In this document: piece after piece, positions 25,543 to 33,495 of the stretch
How positions within the stretch are numbered: position 1 is the first letter of the stretch
How the letters are laid out: each line of letters opens with the position of its first letter
NCBI GenBank assembly: GCA_036823255.1
Contig: DAISGC010000001.1
Coordinates: 1-64,000 of the forward strand
Direction of reading: 5' to 3'
From: UBA4658 sp002405485
Lineage (GTDB): Bacteria > Planctomycetota > Phycisphaerae > Phycisphaerales > UBA1924
DNA length: 64,000 nt
Notes under the pieces: model-generated
Told to the model about the DNA's origin: nothing
Database searches by the model: none
What the model saw: the letters and a program-made list of their open reading frames with translations, nothing else
Program-made: the position numbers and the translations under genes

Positions 25543-26535
25543 ATGGTCGCCAAGATGCGGTCTCTGCTTCGATTCGTCCTGGTTCTCGGACCGCTGGTCC
25601 TGATGGCGGCCCGCTGTCCCGCGCAGTCCGGGGCCTGCTGCGGCCCGGCCGGCATCTGCACCCTGAGTTCCCAGGCCGCCTGCATCGGCGCGTTCCTCGG
25701 CAAGGGCACCACGTGCACTCCGAACGCGTGCGATCCCGTCACCGGCGCATGCTGCAATCCCAGCGGGGCATGCACCATCTCCACCCTGGCGCTCTGCAAG
25801 GCCGCCGACGGCGTCTATTTCGGGGACGGTTCTCTGTGCTCGGACGTGGCCTGCGTACAGCCCACCGGCGCGTGCTGCAACGCCGGCAGCCATCAGTGCC
25901 TGAACCTCGACCAGGGCGACTGTCTCTCTCTTGGTGGCACGTTCTACAAGGCCGTGGCCTGCACCGCCGTCGGCTCCTGCCCGCTTGGGGCCTGCTGCCT
26001 GCCCGAGGGTGTCTGCACCGCCGGCATCACCGAGCCGGGGTGCATCGCCTGGCGCGGCACGTTCCGAGGCGTCGGAACCACCTGCGTTGGCGTTTCCTGC
26101 CCCATGCCTCTCGGCGCCTGCTGTTCGGTGACCGGCGCGTGCTCGCTGTTGCCCGCGAACATCTGCACGCTCTTTGGTCAGTGGCGCGGTCCGGGCACGC
26201 TCTGCCCCGCCGCCTGTCTCCCGCCCGGGGTCTGCTGCCGAGGGAGCACCTGCGCCACGGGCGTGGCCGCGACCGACTGCGTCCCCCAGGGGGCGGCCGG
26301 GGCCGTGTTCATCTCCGGCACGCAGGCCTGCAACATCTCCGGGTCGCGGTCTTCGCCGTGCTGCCTCGCCGACTTCAACAAGCTTGACGGGATCGACATC
26401 CAGGACATCTTCGACTTCCTGAACGCCTGGTTTGCCCAGAACTCGCTGGCCAACTTTGGCGGCCAGCCCGGCGCAGCCCTGACCATCCAGAACATCTTCG
26501 ACTTCCTGAACGCCTGGTTCGTCGGCGGATGCTGA
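25543..26535 (+). CDS. exported Cys-rich repeat protein with GC-type dockerin tail (paralogue)
   Basis: A 330-aa shorter paralogue of the preceding protein. After the signal peptide (FVLVLGPLVLMAARCPAQS) it goes straight into five GACC repeats plus a GVCC segment with the same six-Cys spacing, so the 320-residue N-terminal region of the neighbour is missing. The tail ADFNKLDGIDIQDIFDFLN and closing FLNAWFVGGC form a dockerin-like pair. The gene starts about 75 bases after its neighbour, consistent with tandem duplication and co-expression. ATG 25543 or ATG 25555 could be the start. Disulphide-rich extracellular function is likely; the role is unknown. Confidence 0.78.
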   Translation: MVAKMRSLLRFVLVLGPLVLMAARCPAQSGACCGPAGICTLSSQAACIGAFLGKGTTCTPNACDPVTGACCNPSGACTISTLALCKAADGVYFGDGSLCSDVACVQPTGACCNAGSHQCLNLDQGDCLSLGGTFYKAVACTAVGSCPLGACCLPEGVCTAGITEPGCIAWRGTFRGVGTTCVGVSCPMPLGACCSVTGACSLLPANICTLFGQWRGPGTLCPAACLPPGVCCRGSTCATGVAATDCVPQGAAGAVFISGTQACNISGSRSSPCCLADFNKLDGIDIQDIFDFLNAWFAQNSLANFGGQPGAALTIQNIFDFLNAWFVGGC

Positions 26536-26568
26536 TCGCCGCCGACGCGCCGCTCGGCCCCGCCTGCG

Positions 26569-28293
26569 CTAGCGCCGCCCCGCCTGCACCGCCTGCCCGA
26601 TCTGGCGGACGAGCACGGAGAGGGTCCTGGCCTCGGGCGCGCCGGGCGCGTCCACGGGTTCGTCGATCTCGAGCTGCTTGGCAAAGCGCTGGAACGCCGT
26701 GATCACCGTCGAGTGATTGGGCCGACCGATCGCGCGGGCGATCTCGGGATACGACAGCGTCGTCATCTGCCGGGAGAGATGGGTGATGATCGCCCGCGCC
26801 AGCACCACCCGGGGGTGGCGCGTCTTGCCCGAGAGCTCGTTGGTCTCGATGCCCATGGCCGCCGACGTGTGCGCGATGATCGCCTCGATCCGCACGGGGC
26901 GGCTTGGCCTCTGCGTCGCGGCGGGGTCGGTGACGGTCGATCCCCCCGGTCCGCCCAGGGCTCGCTCCACGACCAGTGCGCCGACGCTTGCCGAGTCGCC
27001 CTCCCCGCCGACGCGATACTCCGGCACCAGCCGATGCAGCGCGTCGATCCGCGTGATCAGCCCCTCGATGTCCCGGACCGAGGTCGGATCCTGCCCGGGG
27101 AGCTGCCCGGTGCGCTCCACCAGCAGTCTGATCCCCGGCTCGTCCACGCTCAGCCCGCGGAGCTTCGCGAACATCCGCACGCACTTCTCGCGAAGCTCCG
27201 GATCCGGCGCACCGATCTCGGCGACCATCCCGGACATGAACCGCGACACCAGCGCCGCCGAGAACTGCTTGATCTGCCTCGGGTGCTCGTCACTGGCCAG
27301 CACGATGCGGGCTCCGGCCCGCTGCAACTCGTCGAGCGTGTGCAGCAACTCGCCCTGCGTGCTCTGCTTGTTGGTCAGGAAGTGCACGTCGTCGATGCAC
27401 AGCAGGTCCACGCGCCGGCAGGCCCTGCGGAACTTCTCCACGTCCCCGGCGCGCACCGCCGAGACGTACTCGTTCACGAACGCTTCCCCACCCGTCACCC
27501 GCACCGACGAGCCGGGGTGCCGCTCCTTGAACCGCTGCGCGATCCCGCACAGCAAGTGCGACTCCCCCACCCCGCACGGGCCGGGGAGGATCAGCGGGCT
27601 GTAGCCGGCGCTCGCCGGCCCGGCGGCGGCCATCGTCAGCGCGGCGTTGTACGCCAGCCGGTTGCTCTCGCCGACGATGAACGTCTCCAGTCGATACCGC
27701 TCGCCCGCCGTGCTCGATGGCGTTGCCTTGGATCGGGCCCCGGCAACCGCGCCGGGCTTCAAGTCCACCGCCGATCCCGGCAGAATCCGCTGCTCGACCG
27801 CCGCCTCGGCTCGCGGTCCGAACAGGTCCGGCGCGACCACAAACCGCACCGCGCGACGCCCGATCTCTTCGGCTGCCAGCTCCCCGATCAGCCCCCCGAA
27901 ACGCCGCTCCAACAGCCCGCACAGCACCTTGTTGGGCGCGGCGACCTCGAGTGTCCCGTCATCGACCCGCAGGATCGCCTTGTTCTCAAATGAAGCCGAG
28001 TAGCGCTCCTGACCGATCGCGGCCCGCAAACGTGCCGCGATCCGCGAGGCCGACTCTCCGGCGAGCCCGGCGGACTTGCCCGCTCGGTGCATGGGCTGGG
28101 CCAGCACCCGCCGACCGACGCCGTCGGCGAGCCCCGCTCTCGAGAGAGCATCCTCGCCCGGCTTGGCGCCGGACATGGGCTGATTCAAGGGACTCAGACT
28201 CTCGGTGAGAGCCGACGTGCCCCGGTCATCCGCTTGATCGTGTCCAAGGCGATTGTGGGCATAGGACAACTCCGAAGCGTGACGTGTCTCCAC
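26569..28293 (-). CDS. dnaA: chromosomal replication initiator DnaA, Walker A lysine replaced
   Basis: A 574-aa DnaA homologue with all domains in order: N-terminal domain I (about 80-155), a linker, the AAA+ core (200-430) and the DNA-binding domain IV (470-550). FIVGESNRLAYNAAL and Walker B VDLLCIDDVHFL are conserved. The P-loop reads GPCGVGESHLL, with Glu244 (codon GAG, 27562-27564) where Lys is expected. The domain IV signature is IGRPNHSTV, one residue longer than the E. coli GRDHTTV. GTG 28293 gives the longest frame, with AAAGG upstream; the first 70 residues are not conserved, so the start is unsure. A low-GC segment lies just upstream. Confidence 0.88.
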   Translation of the reverse strand: METRHASELSYAHNRLGHDQADDRGTSALTESLSPLNQPMSGAKPGEDALSRAGLADGVGRRVLAQPMHRAGKSAGLAGESASRIAARLRAAIGQERYSASFENKAILRVDDGTLEVAAPNKVLCGLLERRFGGLIGELAAEEIGRRAVRFVVAPDLFGPRAEAAVEQRILPGSAVDLKPGAVAGARSKATPSSTAGERYRLETFIVGESNRLAYNAALTMAAAGPASAGYSPLILPGPCGVGESHLLCGIAQRFKERHPGSSVRVTGGEAFVNEYVSAVRAGDVEKFRRACRRVDLLCIDDVHFLTNKQSTQGELLHTLDELQRAGARIVLASDEHPRQIKQFSAALVSRFMSGMVAEIGAPDPELREKCVRMFAKLRGLSVDEPGIRLLVERTGQLPGQDPTSVRDIEGLITRIDALHRLVPEYRVGGEGDSASVGALVVERALGGPGGSTVTDPAATQRPSRPVRIEAIIAHTSAAMGIETNELSGKTRHPRVVLARAIITHLSRQMTTLSYPEIARAIGRPNHSTVITAFQRFAKQLEIDEPVDAPGAPEARTLSVLVRQIGQAVQAGRR

Positions 28294-28767
28294 AGGTCAC
28301 ACCTTTCGCTCGCGAAGATCGATTTGTCTATCCCCAAGCCGGTGGGGCTGGTTGGGACGAATCGAAGGGTGAAGGACGCTGCCATCGTCCGTGGTCCCAC
28401 ACCAATCGGTGACCACGAACGATTGCCCGAATCCGTTCAACTCGGTTGTGTCCTGCGATCTCCCGCGAACATGTGGCGAATCGCTGCGATTCGGCCTCAA
28501 TCATCCGCTGGACAACCCACAACACAGACCGTCGGTCGCTCCCTGACCTGGATCAGAAATGTATCGCAATCTGACGCTCTGCTCAACACAGTCTTTGCGC
28601 TCAACGCGTTTGAGAGCACTCGCATGTGCGGCAAAAACAGGCAGTTGAGCGTGCCAAAAAAAACTTTCCCACCACGACCAACCCGATGCGCATGGCTTGT
28701 GGAGAACTTGGGCGGGCTCTCGCTCCCTGCGGCATTCATCCGCCCGCCTTGTGGAAACGCCGAGGGT
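28294..28767. other. gene-free low-GC region, candidate replication origin
   Basis: About 470 bases between dnaA and the GNAT gene, with no convincing gene. Its GC content falls to about 52% at 28561-28680, against a clearly higher background. DnaA-box-like sequences (compare TGTGGATAA) are TGTGGAGAA at 28698-28706 (8 of 9), TGTGGAAAC at 28750-28758 (7 of 9), and on the minus strand TGTGGAGAC (28294-28286) and TGGGGATAG (28336-28328), each 7 of 9. A run of 8 A lies at about 28656-28663. Position beside dnaA makes oriC plausible. Confidence 0.45.
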
Positions 28768-29913
28768 TCACGAGGTTCCAAGACGTCGAACCATCGGCAC
28801 GCGAGTCGCGAAGCGCTCGAACCCGGCCTTGCGATACAGTCGCATCGCCGCGGCGTTGCGCGTGTCGACCGCACAGGTCAGCCCGCCGCTCCCGCTCACG
28901 CTTGGATGCCCCGGTTCAGGTGGGAGTGCACCGACGGCGGGTTCAACGGCCATTGCGTGCACGCGTCGGACGCCGAAGTCCAGAAGCGCTGACCCCAGAC
29001 CCTGTCCGCGGATCTCTGGACCGAGCCCGAGGTAGACGAGTTCGACGGACTGATGCTCTGGACAGACGGCAAACAGCATGCATCCCACCGGACGATCATG
29101 GAGCGTGACCAGCCACCACAGCGCCGGGTCGTGGATTCCCACTGCCCGATGGGATTCCAGAACGTCCCCGATCTGGCGCAGTCCGCACAACTCGGGGCAG
29201 TCGCGAGTCTCGATGTAGGACTGTTCCAGTGCGGTGGAGAGCCAAGAGTCGATCTCCGCGGGTGTGTGCCCCTGGTTGGAGAGCTCGCTGAGCGAGCGCA
29301 CACGCACGCCGCTGGGCCATGTCGGCGTGGCGGGTGCGTCAGACATGGCCCCGGGACCGGTTCTGGGGAGTCGTCGGCGCAGATACGCCAGATCGCCGAG
29401 CTTCATGAATCCCGCATCGATAAACGCCTTCGCGGCCTCGGACTCCTTGGGTTCCAGGAGCGATTGGGCAAGCCGAGCGCCGGGTGCCGAACCGACGCCG
29501 CCAGCGACGCCCTCGCAGGCGTGGAGGATCACGGCGACGCGTTCGGCATGGTCGAGGGCGGCGGGCTTGGCGCCGAGCAGAGAGGTGCGAAGACCGCGCC
29601 GGGCTGGGCCGGAGACAAACAGCATCGCCGTGCGTCCGGTGCCCAGCACGGCCAGGCAGACGTTTCGGATGATCGGGGAACGCCCGCGGGCGGGTGTGTC
29701 CAGGACGCACCACATGCGGTCGAGGTCGATGCCGAGTTCGGGGGCCGACTCCAGGAACCGCTGAGCCGCGGCGAGCGGATCGGGGGTCTGCTCGCCCAAT
29801 AGACGAGCGGCGGCGGCAAGCCGCAGATCCGCGGGCACAGGGACCACGCTGACGCCCGCCCCGGGTCGAGGATCAGGTGAGCCGAGGCCGGGCATTCCGA
29901 AGACTGTGGCCAT
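28768..29913 (-). CDS. double GNAT-domain acetyltransferase
   Basis: A 381-aa protein with two GNAT halves, as in mycothiol synthase-type enzymes. The C-terminal half (about residues 195-380) keeps the acetyl-CoA loop VYLGLGPEIRGQGLGSALLDF and the late motif NAAAMRLYRKAGFERFAT. The N-terminal half (about 20-190) is weaker, with RNVCLAVLGTGRTAML and a helix where the CoA loop should be, so it may be structural only. There is no signal peptide. The substrate is unknown and I see no thiol-biosynthesis neighbour. Its start region faces the divergent 30066 gene across a G-rich spacer. Confidence 0.8.
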   Translation of the reverse strand: MATVFGMPGLGSPDPRPGAGVSVVPVPADLRLAAAARLLGEQTPDPLAAAQRFLESAPELGIDLDRMWCVLDTPARGRSPIIRNVCLAVLGTGRTAMLFVSGPARRGLRTSLLGAKPAALDHAERVAVILHACEGVAGGVGSAPGARLAQSLLEPKESEAAKAFIDAGFMKLGDLAYLRRRLPRTGPGAMSDAPATPTWPSGVRVRSLSELSNQGHTPAEIDSWLSTALEQSYIETRDCPELCGLRQIGDVLESHRAVGIHDPALWWLVTLHDRPVGCMLFAVCPEHQSVELVYLGLGPEIRGQGLGSALLDFGVRRVHAMAVEPAVGALPPEPGHPSVSGSGGLTCAVDTRNAAAMRLYRKAGFERFATRVPMVRRLGTS

Positions 29914-29945
29914 GGGCGCAAAGGCAGGAGACGCGAGGGGTGAGC

Positions 29946-29973
29946 GGGAGGGGACCGGGGACGGGATGGGGGG
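29946..29973 (+). other. G-quadruplex-forming motif
   Basis: Five G-runs of three or more (29946-48, 50-53, 57-60, 63-65, 68-73) separated by one to three bases, in the spacer between the divergent GNAT gene and the 30066 gene. The sequence fits the G4 pattern; formation in the cell is unproven. Confidence 0.5.
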
Positions 29974-30021
29974 AAGGTGACGGGAGGGGGCGATGGGCTT
30001 TCCAGCGTGGGTTGTCGGCTG

Positions 30022-30027
30022 TACACT
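30022..30027 (+). promoter_or_regulatory. -10 element of 30066 gene
   Basis: TACACT, 38 bases before ATG 30066, leaving room for a normal leader with GAGGAG. It shows that not all genes here are leaderless. Confidence 0.5.
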
Positions 30028-30065
30028 CCGGACCCGGTTCGCTGGTCCAACGATTGAGGAGCCCC

Positions 30066-30722
30066 ATGACTGATTCTACGTCGACTGCTGGTCGCACCAC
30101 GTGCTTTGCACCGGCACCTGCCCTTCGGTGGGTGGCGGCAGGGCTGACCGCGCTTGGCGCGGCGGGTTCGCTGGGGATGGCTCCCGAGCCGGATCCGGTG
30201 CCGCAGCGCTGGGAGTTGCAGGTGGATGTCGGTGAGCTTCGGCTGTCGACGATCGATGTGCCGAACGTTGGGCCGCGGAAGTACTTTTCGCTCACGTACC
30301 GAGTGACGAACAACTCGGGCCAGGATCTGCTGTTTGCTCCGGCGTTTGAGCTTGCCGACGGGGAGGGCGGGGTGGTTCGTTCGGGTCGGGACGTGCCGCT
30401 GACGGTGACGCAGCAGCTTCTGGCCCAGACGCAGAACGTGTTCATCCAGGATCAGATCTCGATCATCGGGGAGCTTCTGCAGGGCTCTGAGAACGCCCGT
30501 GACGGGCTGGTGATCTGGCCGGCGAACAATCTGAGCCCCGACGAGGTCGTGGTGTACGCGGCGGGCTTCAGCGGGGAGACGGCGACGGTCGTGGGGACCG
30601 ATGGCAAGACCAAGTTCGTGCTTCGGAAGACGCTTCGGCTGGAGTACACGCCCCCCGGGGATCTGTCCGGGGTCGCGGCCCGGGGGATGTCGCTGGCCGA
30701 CCGCAAGTGGATCATGCGATAG
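30066..30722 (+). CDS. exported or membrane-anchored protein of unknown function
   Basis: A 218-aa protein with one hydrophobic segment near the N-terminus (WVAAGLTALGAAGSLGMA, residues 22-39) that could be a signal or anchor. After it comes a beta-sandwich-like region with YFSLTYRVTNNSGQDLLFAPAF, reminiscent of domains found in proteins that bind or scaffold at the envelope. No catalytic motif is visible. A GAGGAG ribosome binding site precedes ATG 30066. The gene lies 72 bases upstream of rpmA, which has its own -10, so the two may be transcribed separately. Confidence 0.65.
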   Translation: MTDSTSTAGRTTCFAPAPALRWVAAGLTALGAAGSLGMAPEPDPVPQRWELQVDVGELRLSTIDVPNVGPRKYFSLTYRVTNNSGQDLLFAPAFELADGEGGVVRSGRDVPLTVTQQLLAQTQNVFIQDQISIIGELLQGSENARDGLVIWPANNLSPDEVVVYAAGFSGETATVVGTDGKTKFVLRKTLRLEYTPPGDLSGVAARGMSLADRKWIMR

Positions 30723-30730
30723 GTCAGGCC

Positions 30731-30736
30731 TAGAGT
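30731..30736 (+). promoter_or_regulatory. -10 element of rpmA
   Basis: TAGAGT, 58 bases before ATG 30795, just after the stop of the preceding gene. The -35 is weak. Confidence 0.5.
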
Positions 30737-30794
30737 CTTGGCCCTGCCGGGCGACCCGGTGGGCTTATTGAGAGCAGTTTCGGAGATTTTCGCC

Positions 30795-31073
30795 ATGGCG
30801 CACAAGAAGGGTCAGGGCTCGACCAAGAACGGCCGCGACTCGAATCCGCAGTATCTGGGTGTGAAGCTCTACGGCGGCGAGCAGGCCAAGGCCGGCTCGG
30901 TGATCGTCCGTCAGCGCGGCACGCCTCTGCGTCCGGGCTTCATGGTGGACATCGGCCGGGACGACACGCTGTTTGCCCTGTGCGAGGGCACGGTGGTGTT
31001 CCAGGGGTCGAAGGTGAGCATCAACCCGAGCGACCCGAAGACGCCGCGGCCGACGTGGCTGGTTGCGAACTGA
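30795..31073 (+). CDS. rpmA: 50S ribosomal protein L27
   Basis: Large-subunit protein near the peptidyl transferase centre. The 92-aa length is normal. It begins MAHKKGQGSTKNGRDSNPQYLGVK with no cleaved leader, so it is the Gram-negative-type N-terminus that reaches the tRNA ends. GSVIVRQRGTPLRPG is the conserved core. rplU, its usual partner, is not adjacent. A clear intrinsic terminator follows. Confidence 0.98.
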   Translation: MAHKKGQGSTKNGRDSNPQYLGVKLYGGEQAKAGSVIVRQRGTPLRPGFMVDIGRDDTLFALCEGTVVFQGSKVSINPSDPKTPRPTWLVAN

Positions 31074-31103
31074 GCGCGGCCGATCACGTGGATCAGATGA
31101 TGA

Positions 31104-31131
31104 ACGCGGTCCCCTGTGGGCCGCGTTTTTT
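31104..31131 (+). terminator. rho-independent terminator of rpmA
   Basis: ACGCGG with a bulged T and CCC pairs with GGG CCGCGT around the loop CTGT, and is followed directly by a run of six T (31126-31131). It lies about 30 bases after the rpmA stop. Confidence 0.85.
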
Positions 31132-31176
31132 CATGGGCTCGCGCAGCAAGAGTCGCTGGGGGGGATGGGGGGGTCG

Positions 31177-31866
31177 TCATCGAGCGTCATTGAGCATGCC
31201 GCGGACCTCGGGGCTGAGGGTCTGCACAAGCAAGGCAACGCGGCTGAGGAGCGCGTCGATCTCGGCCGGCTTGGTGCCCTTCTTCCAGCAGCAGGCGATG
31301 AACCCTCTGCCGATGCTCCACCACTCTTCGGGCGGGGCCTCCTGCAAGGCGGCCTGGACTTCGGGGGTGAGGATGACGAGGGCGGTGGAATCGTCGTGCT
31401 CGCACTTCAGCCGCCACTTGGCGTTGAAGGCGGGGTTCTCGAGGTTGGTGTCCTTGGTCAGGCCCCAACTGTCGCCCAGGCGCTGGAAGAAGTTCTCTGG
31501 GGTGAGCGTGAAGCGGTGCCAGTCCTTGGGGCAGACGGTGGCGGCGATGGTGTGGTAGTGGATCTGGGTGCTCTTGCCGGTGCCGGTGGTGAAGCGGTGT
31601 TCGAGAAGGATGGTGGGCAGGCCGCGATCGGGGGTGGCGGTGGCGTTCCAGATGAGCCCGGTGACGCCGTTGCGGAGCATGGGGAGTGTGGCGAGCAGCT
31701 CGGCGACACCGGGGAGCGGGATCTTCTCGCCGAAGGTGAAGCCGCGGGTTTGGAGTGCGGCGGCGATGGCGGCCTTGCGGGCCTTCTCGGCTTTGTGGGC
31801 GAAGGCGCCGATGATGAACACCCCGACGATGATCGCGCCGATGACGATGAACGGGAGATACTGCAT
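31177..31866 (-). CDS. membrane-anchored protein of unknown function
   Basis: A 229-aa protein. Residues 1-24 (MQYLPFIVIGAIIVGVFIIG) form an N-terminal membrane anchor; the rest is soluble and likely cytosolic. It contains LTPENFFQRLGDSWGL and an unusually Trp-rich segment PPEEWWSIGRGFIACCW. I do not recognise the family. The start at ATG 31866 is chosen because the anchor begins there and the repeat cluster lies upstream. It is convergent with rpmA and downstream of kdsA. Confidence 0.65.
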   Translation of the reverse strand: MQYLPFIVIGAIIVGVFIIGAFAHKAEKARKAAIAAALQTRGFTFGEKIPLPGVAELLATLPMLRNGVTGLIWNATATPDRGLPTILLEHRFTTGTGKSTQIHYHTIAATVCPKDWHRFTLTPENFFQRLGDSWGLTKDTNLENPAFNAKWRLKCEHDDSTALVILTPEVQAALQEAPPEEWWSIGRGFIACCWKKGTKPAEIDALLSRVALLVQTLSPEVRGMLNDAR

Positions 31867-31923
31867 CGAGTGAGATATCGGCGAAGGGTGTCGGGGTGTT
31901 CGAGAGAATGGGGCAGGGGGTTC

Positions 31924-32041
31924 GAAGCACACAGGCGGGACGCCTGTGCCACCAAAGGCAGGTTGAAGGCACGCAGGCGGGAGACCTGTGCCACCAGAGG
32001 CATGTTGAAGGCACACAGGCGGGAGGCCTGTGCCACCAGAG
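31924..32041. repeat. 42-base hairpin repeat cluster A (3 copies, diverged)
   Basis: Three units of 41-42 bases starting at 31924, 31965 and 32007. Each starts GAAGGCACACAGGCGGGA or a near variant, and the core CACAGGCG-GGA-CGCCTGTG is an inverted repeat with an 8-base stem. The second and third units have changes in the stem. The cluster sits just downstream of the kdsA stop. Confidence 0.85.
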
Positions 32042-32908
32042 TCAGTGTGAGGTCAGCGCGGCGCGGATGGCTGCGACGTCGCGGAGCACGGCGGGCATGT
32101 CGTCGAGTTGGATCATGGTCGCGGCGTCGGAGAGCGCGGACTTTGGGTCTGGGTGGCACTCGATGAAGAGCGCGTGCACGCCGGCGGCGGTGGCGGCGCG
32201 GGCGAGCATGGGGGCGAGGTCGGCGCGGCCGCCGGTGACTTTGCCGCCTTCGCCCTTGCCGGGCTGCTGGGTGGAGTGGGTGCAGTCGAAGCAGACCGGG
32301 ACGCGTCCGCCGGGGTGGTCATGTTCCATGAGTTCGGCGACCCCGAGGAAATCGTTGACGAGGCGCCCGTAGCCGAAGAACGTGCCGCGTTCGGTGAGCA
32401 TGACGTTGGTGCAGCCGGCCTGAGCGAGCTTCTTGACCGGACCGCGCATCTCGTCGGGAGAGATGAACTGGCCTTTCTTGACGTTAACGGCGCGGTTGTG
32501 GGCGGCGGCGGCGCGGCCGGCGGCGACGAGCAGGTCGGTCTGGCGGCAGAGGAATGCGGGGATCTGGAGGAGATCGACGTGCCTGGCGGCGGGCTCGGCC
32601 TGCGCGGGCTCGTGGATGTCGGTGGTGACGGGGACGTTCAGATCGCGGCCGATGCGGGCGATCCATTCGAGGCCTTGAGTGAGGCCCGGGCCGCGGGGAG
32701 AGTCGATGGAGGAGCGGTTGGCCTTGTCGAAGGAGGCCTTGAAGATGTATGAGAGACCGAGGGGTCTGCAGAGGTCCTTGAGGCGCGAGCCGATGGCGAC
32801 GCCGAGCTCATAGGACTCCAGGACGCAGGGGCCGGCGATGATGCACAGAGGCTGGGATGGGCCGATGCGAAGATTGGCGGCGGAGCAGAGGCGGGATTGG
32901 GCGGGCAT
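32042..32908 (-). CDS. kdsA: 3-deoxy-8-phosphooctulonate synthase (KDO-8-P synthase)
   Basis: Condenses arabinose-5-phosphate and phosphoenolpyruvate to KDO-8-P for lipopolysaccharide inner core. The 288-aa product has the family motifs IAGPCVLES (residues 24-32), FKASFDKANRSS, LLQIPAFLCRQTDLL, NVKKGQFISP, LTERGTFFGYGRLV and FDCTHSTQQPG. The Cys in IAGPC marks the metal-dependent class, where enteric enzymes have Asn. The long LTERG-type loop and absence of DAHP-synthase features exclude an aromatic-pathway enzyme. The gene is bracketed on both sides by copies of the same 42-base repeat. Presence of kdsA implies an LPS-bearing outer membrane. Confidence 0.95.
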   Translation of the reverse strand: MPAQSRLCSAANLRIGPSQPLCIIAGPCVLESYELGVAIGSRLKDLCRPLGLSYIFKASFDKANRSSIDSPRGPGLTQGLEWIARIGRDLNVPVTTDIHEPAQAEPAARHVDLLQIPAFLCRQTDLLVAAGRAAAAHNRAVNVKKGQFISPDEMRGPVKKLAQAGCTNVMLTERGTFFGYGRLVNDFLGVAELMEHDHPGGRVPVCFDCTHSTQQPGKGEGGKVTGGRADLAPMLARAATAAGVHALFIECHPDPKSALSDAATMIQLDDMPAVLRDVAAIRAALTSH

Positions 32909-32931
32909 GATGGCGGAGGGTAGGTGAATGT

Positions 32932-33050
32932 GAAGGCCCACAGGCGGGACGCCTGTGCCACCAGAGGTGTGTTGAAGGCCCACAGGCGGGACGCCTGTGC
33001 CACCAGAGGTGTGTTGAAGGCCCACAGGCGGGACGCCTGTGCCACCAGAG
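32932..33050. repeat. 42-base hairpin repeat cluster B (3 near-perfect copies)
   Basis: Units start at 32932, 32974 and 33016 with an exact 42-base period. The core CACAGGCG-GGA-CGCCTGTG forms a perfect 8-base stem with a GGA loop. The copies are identical over the compared length, so the cluster is recent. It lies just upstream of kdsA. Confidence 0.9.
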
Positions 33051-33072
33051 GGCAGAGGGACCGAAGGTGGGC

Positions 33073-33249
33073 TCAGGACGCGCGGGTCTGGGCGACGTTG
33101 CTGAGCCAGCTCTCTGCGGAGTCGATCCAGCCGACGATGGTTCGGCGCTGCACGATGACGAGCAGGACGACGAGAAGGGTGACGAGCACCCGATAGGTGT
33201 TGACCTTCTTCTCGAGGATGTCGATGCGTTCGTTGGGGTCCTTGGGCAT
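33073..33249 (-). CDS. 58-aa single-span membrane protein
   Basis: A short gene of 58 codons. The product begins MPKDPNERIDILEKKVNTY, has one membrane segment (VLVTLLVVLLVIV, about residues 21-33), then a basic QRR and a C-terminal tail ending VAQTRAS. A strong ribosome binding site GGAGGA lies before ATG 33249. The layout, with a charged helix before the membrane span, suggests a small membrane regulator or subunit. Function unknown. It lies upstream of kdsA, separated by the repeat cluster. Confidence 0.65.
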   Translation of the reverse strand: MPKDPNERIDILEKKVNTYRVLVTLLVVLLVIVQRRTIVGWIDSAESWLSNVAQTRAS

Positions 33250-33453
33250 GGGTTTGTCCTCCGCGTCAGCCGACCGGGCGGACGAGAGCCGCGGGCGGTC
33301 GATCGGATTGAGCGGGAGAAATCGGCGCGCAGCGGCGTGGATCGTGAAATCACGAAGAGTTCGATCAAACGCGCGGCGTGAAGGTCTGGATAACCGGCGA
33401 ATGCTGCGCGAGCCGGCGCGAAAAGTGCGCCGGCGATCGGGAGCTCCGGGCGC

Positions 33454-33495
33454 GGGCTCACGGGCGGGGGTTCACGGCCGGGGGGTCACGGGCGG
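33454..33495. repeat. three 14-base direct repeats
   Basis: GGGCTCACGGGCGG, GGGTTCACGGCCGG and GGGGTCACGGGCGG follow each other without spacers. The last overlaps the stop codon of the polyferredoxin-TPR gene. The rest of the 236-base spacer to the small membrane gene shows no gene that I can see. Confidence 0.6.

Noticed and set aside
32042..32908. DAHP synthase instead of KDO-8-P synthase
   Set aside because: FKASFDKANRSS, LTERGTFFGYGRLV and 288-aa length are KdsA features.
31924..33050. CRISPR array
   Set aside because: The 42-base units follow each other directly with no unique spacers, and no cas genes are near. It is a tandem hairpin repeat.
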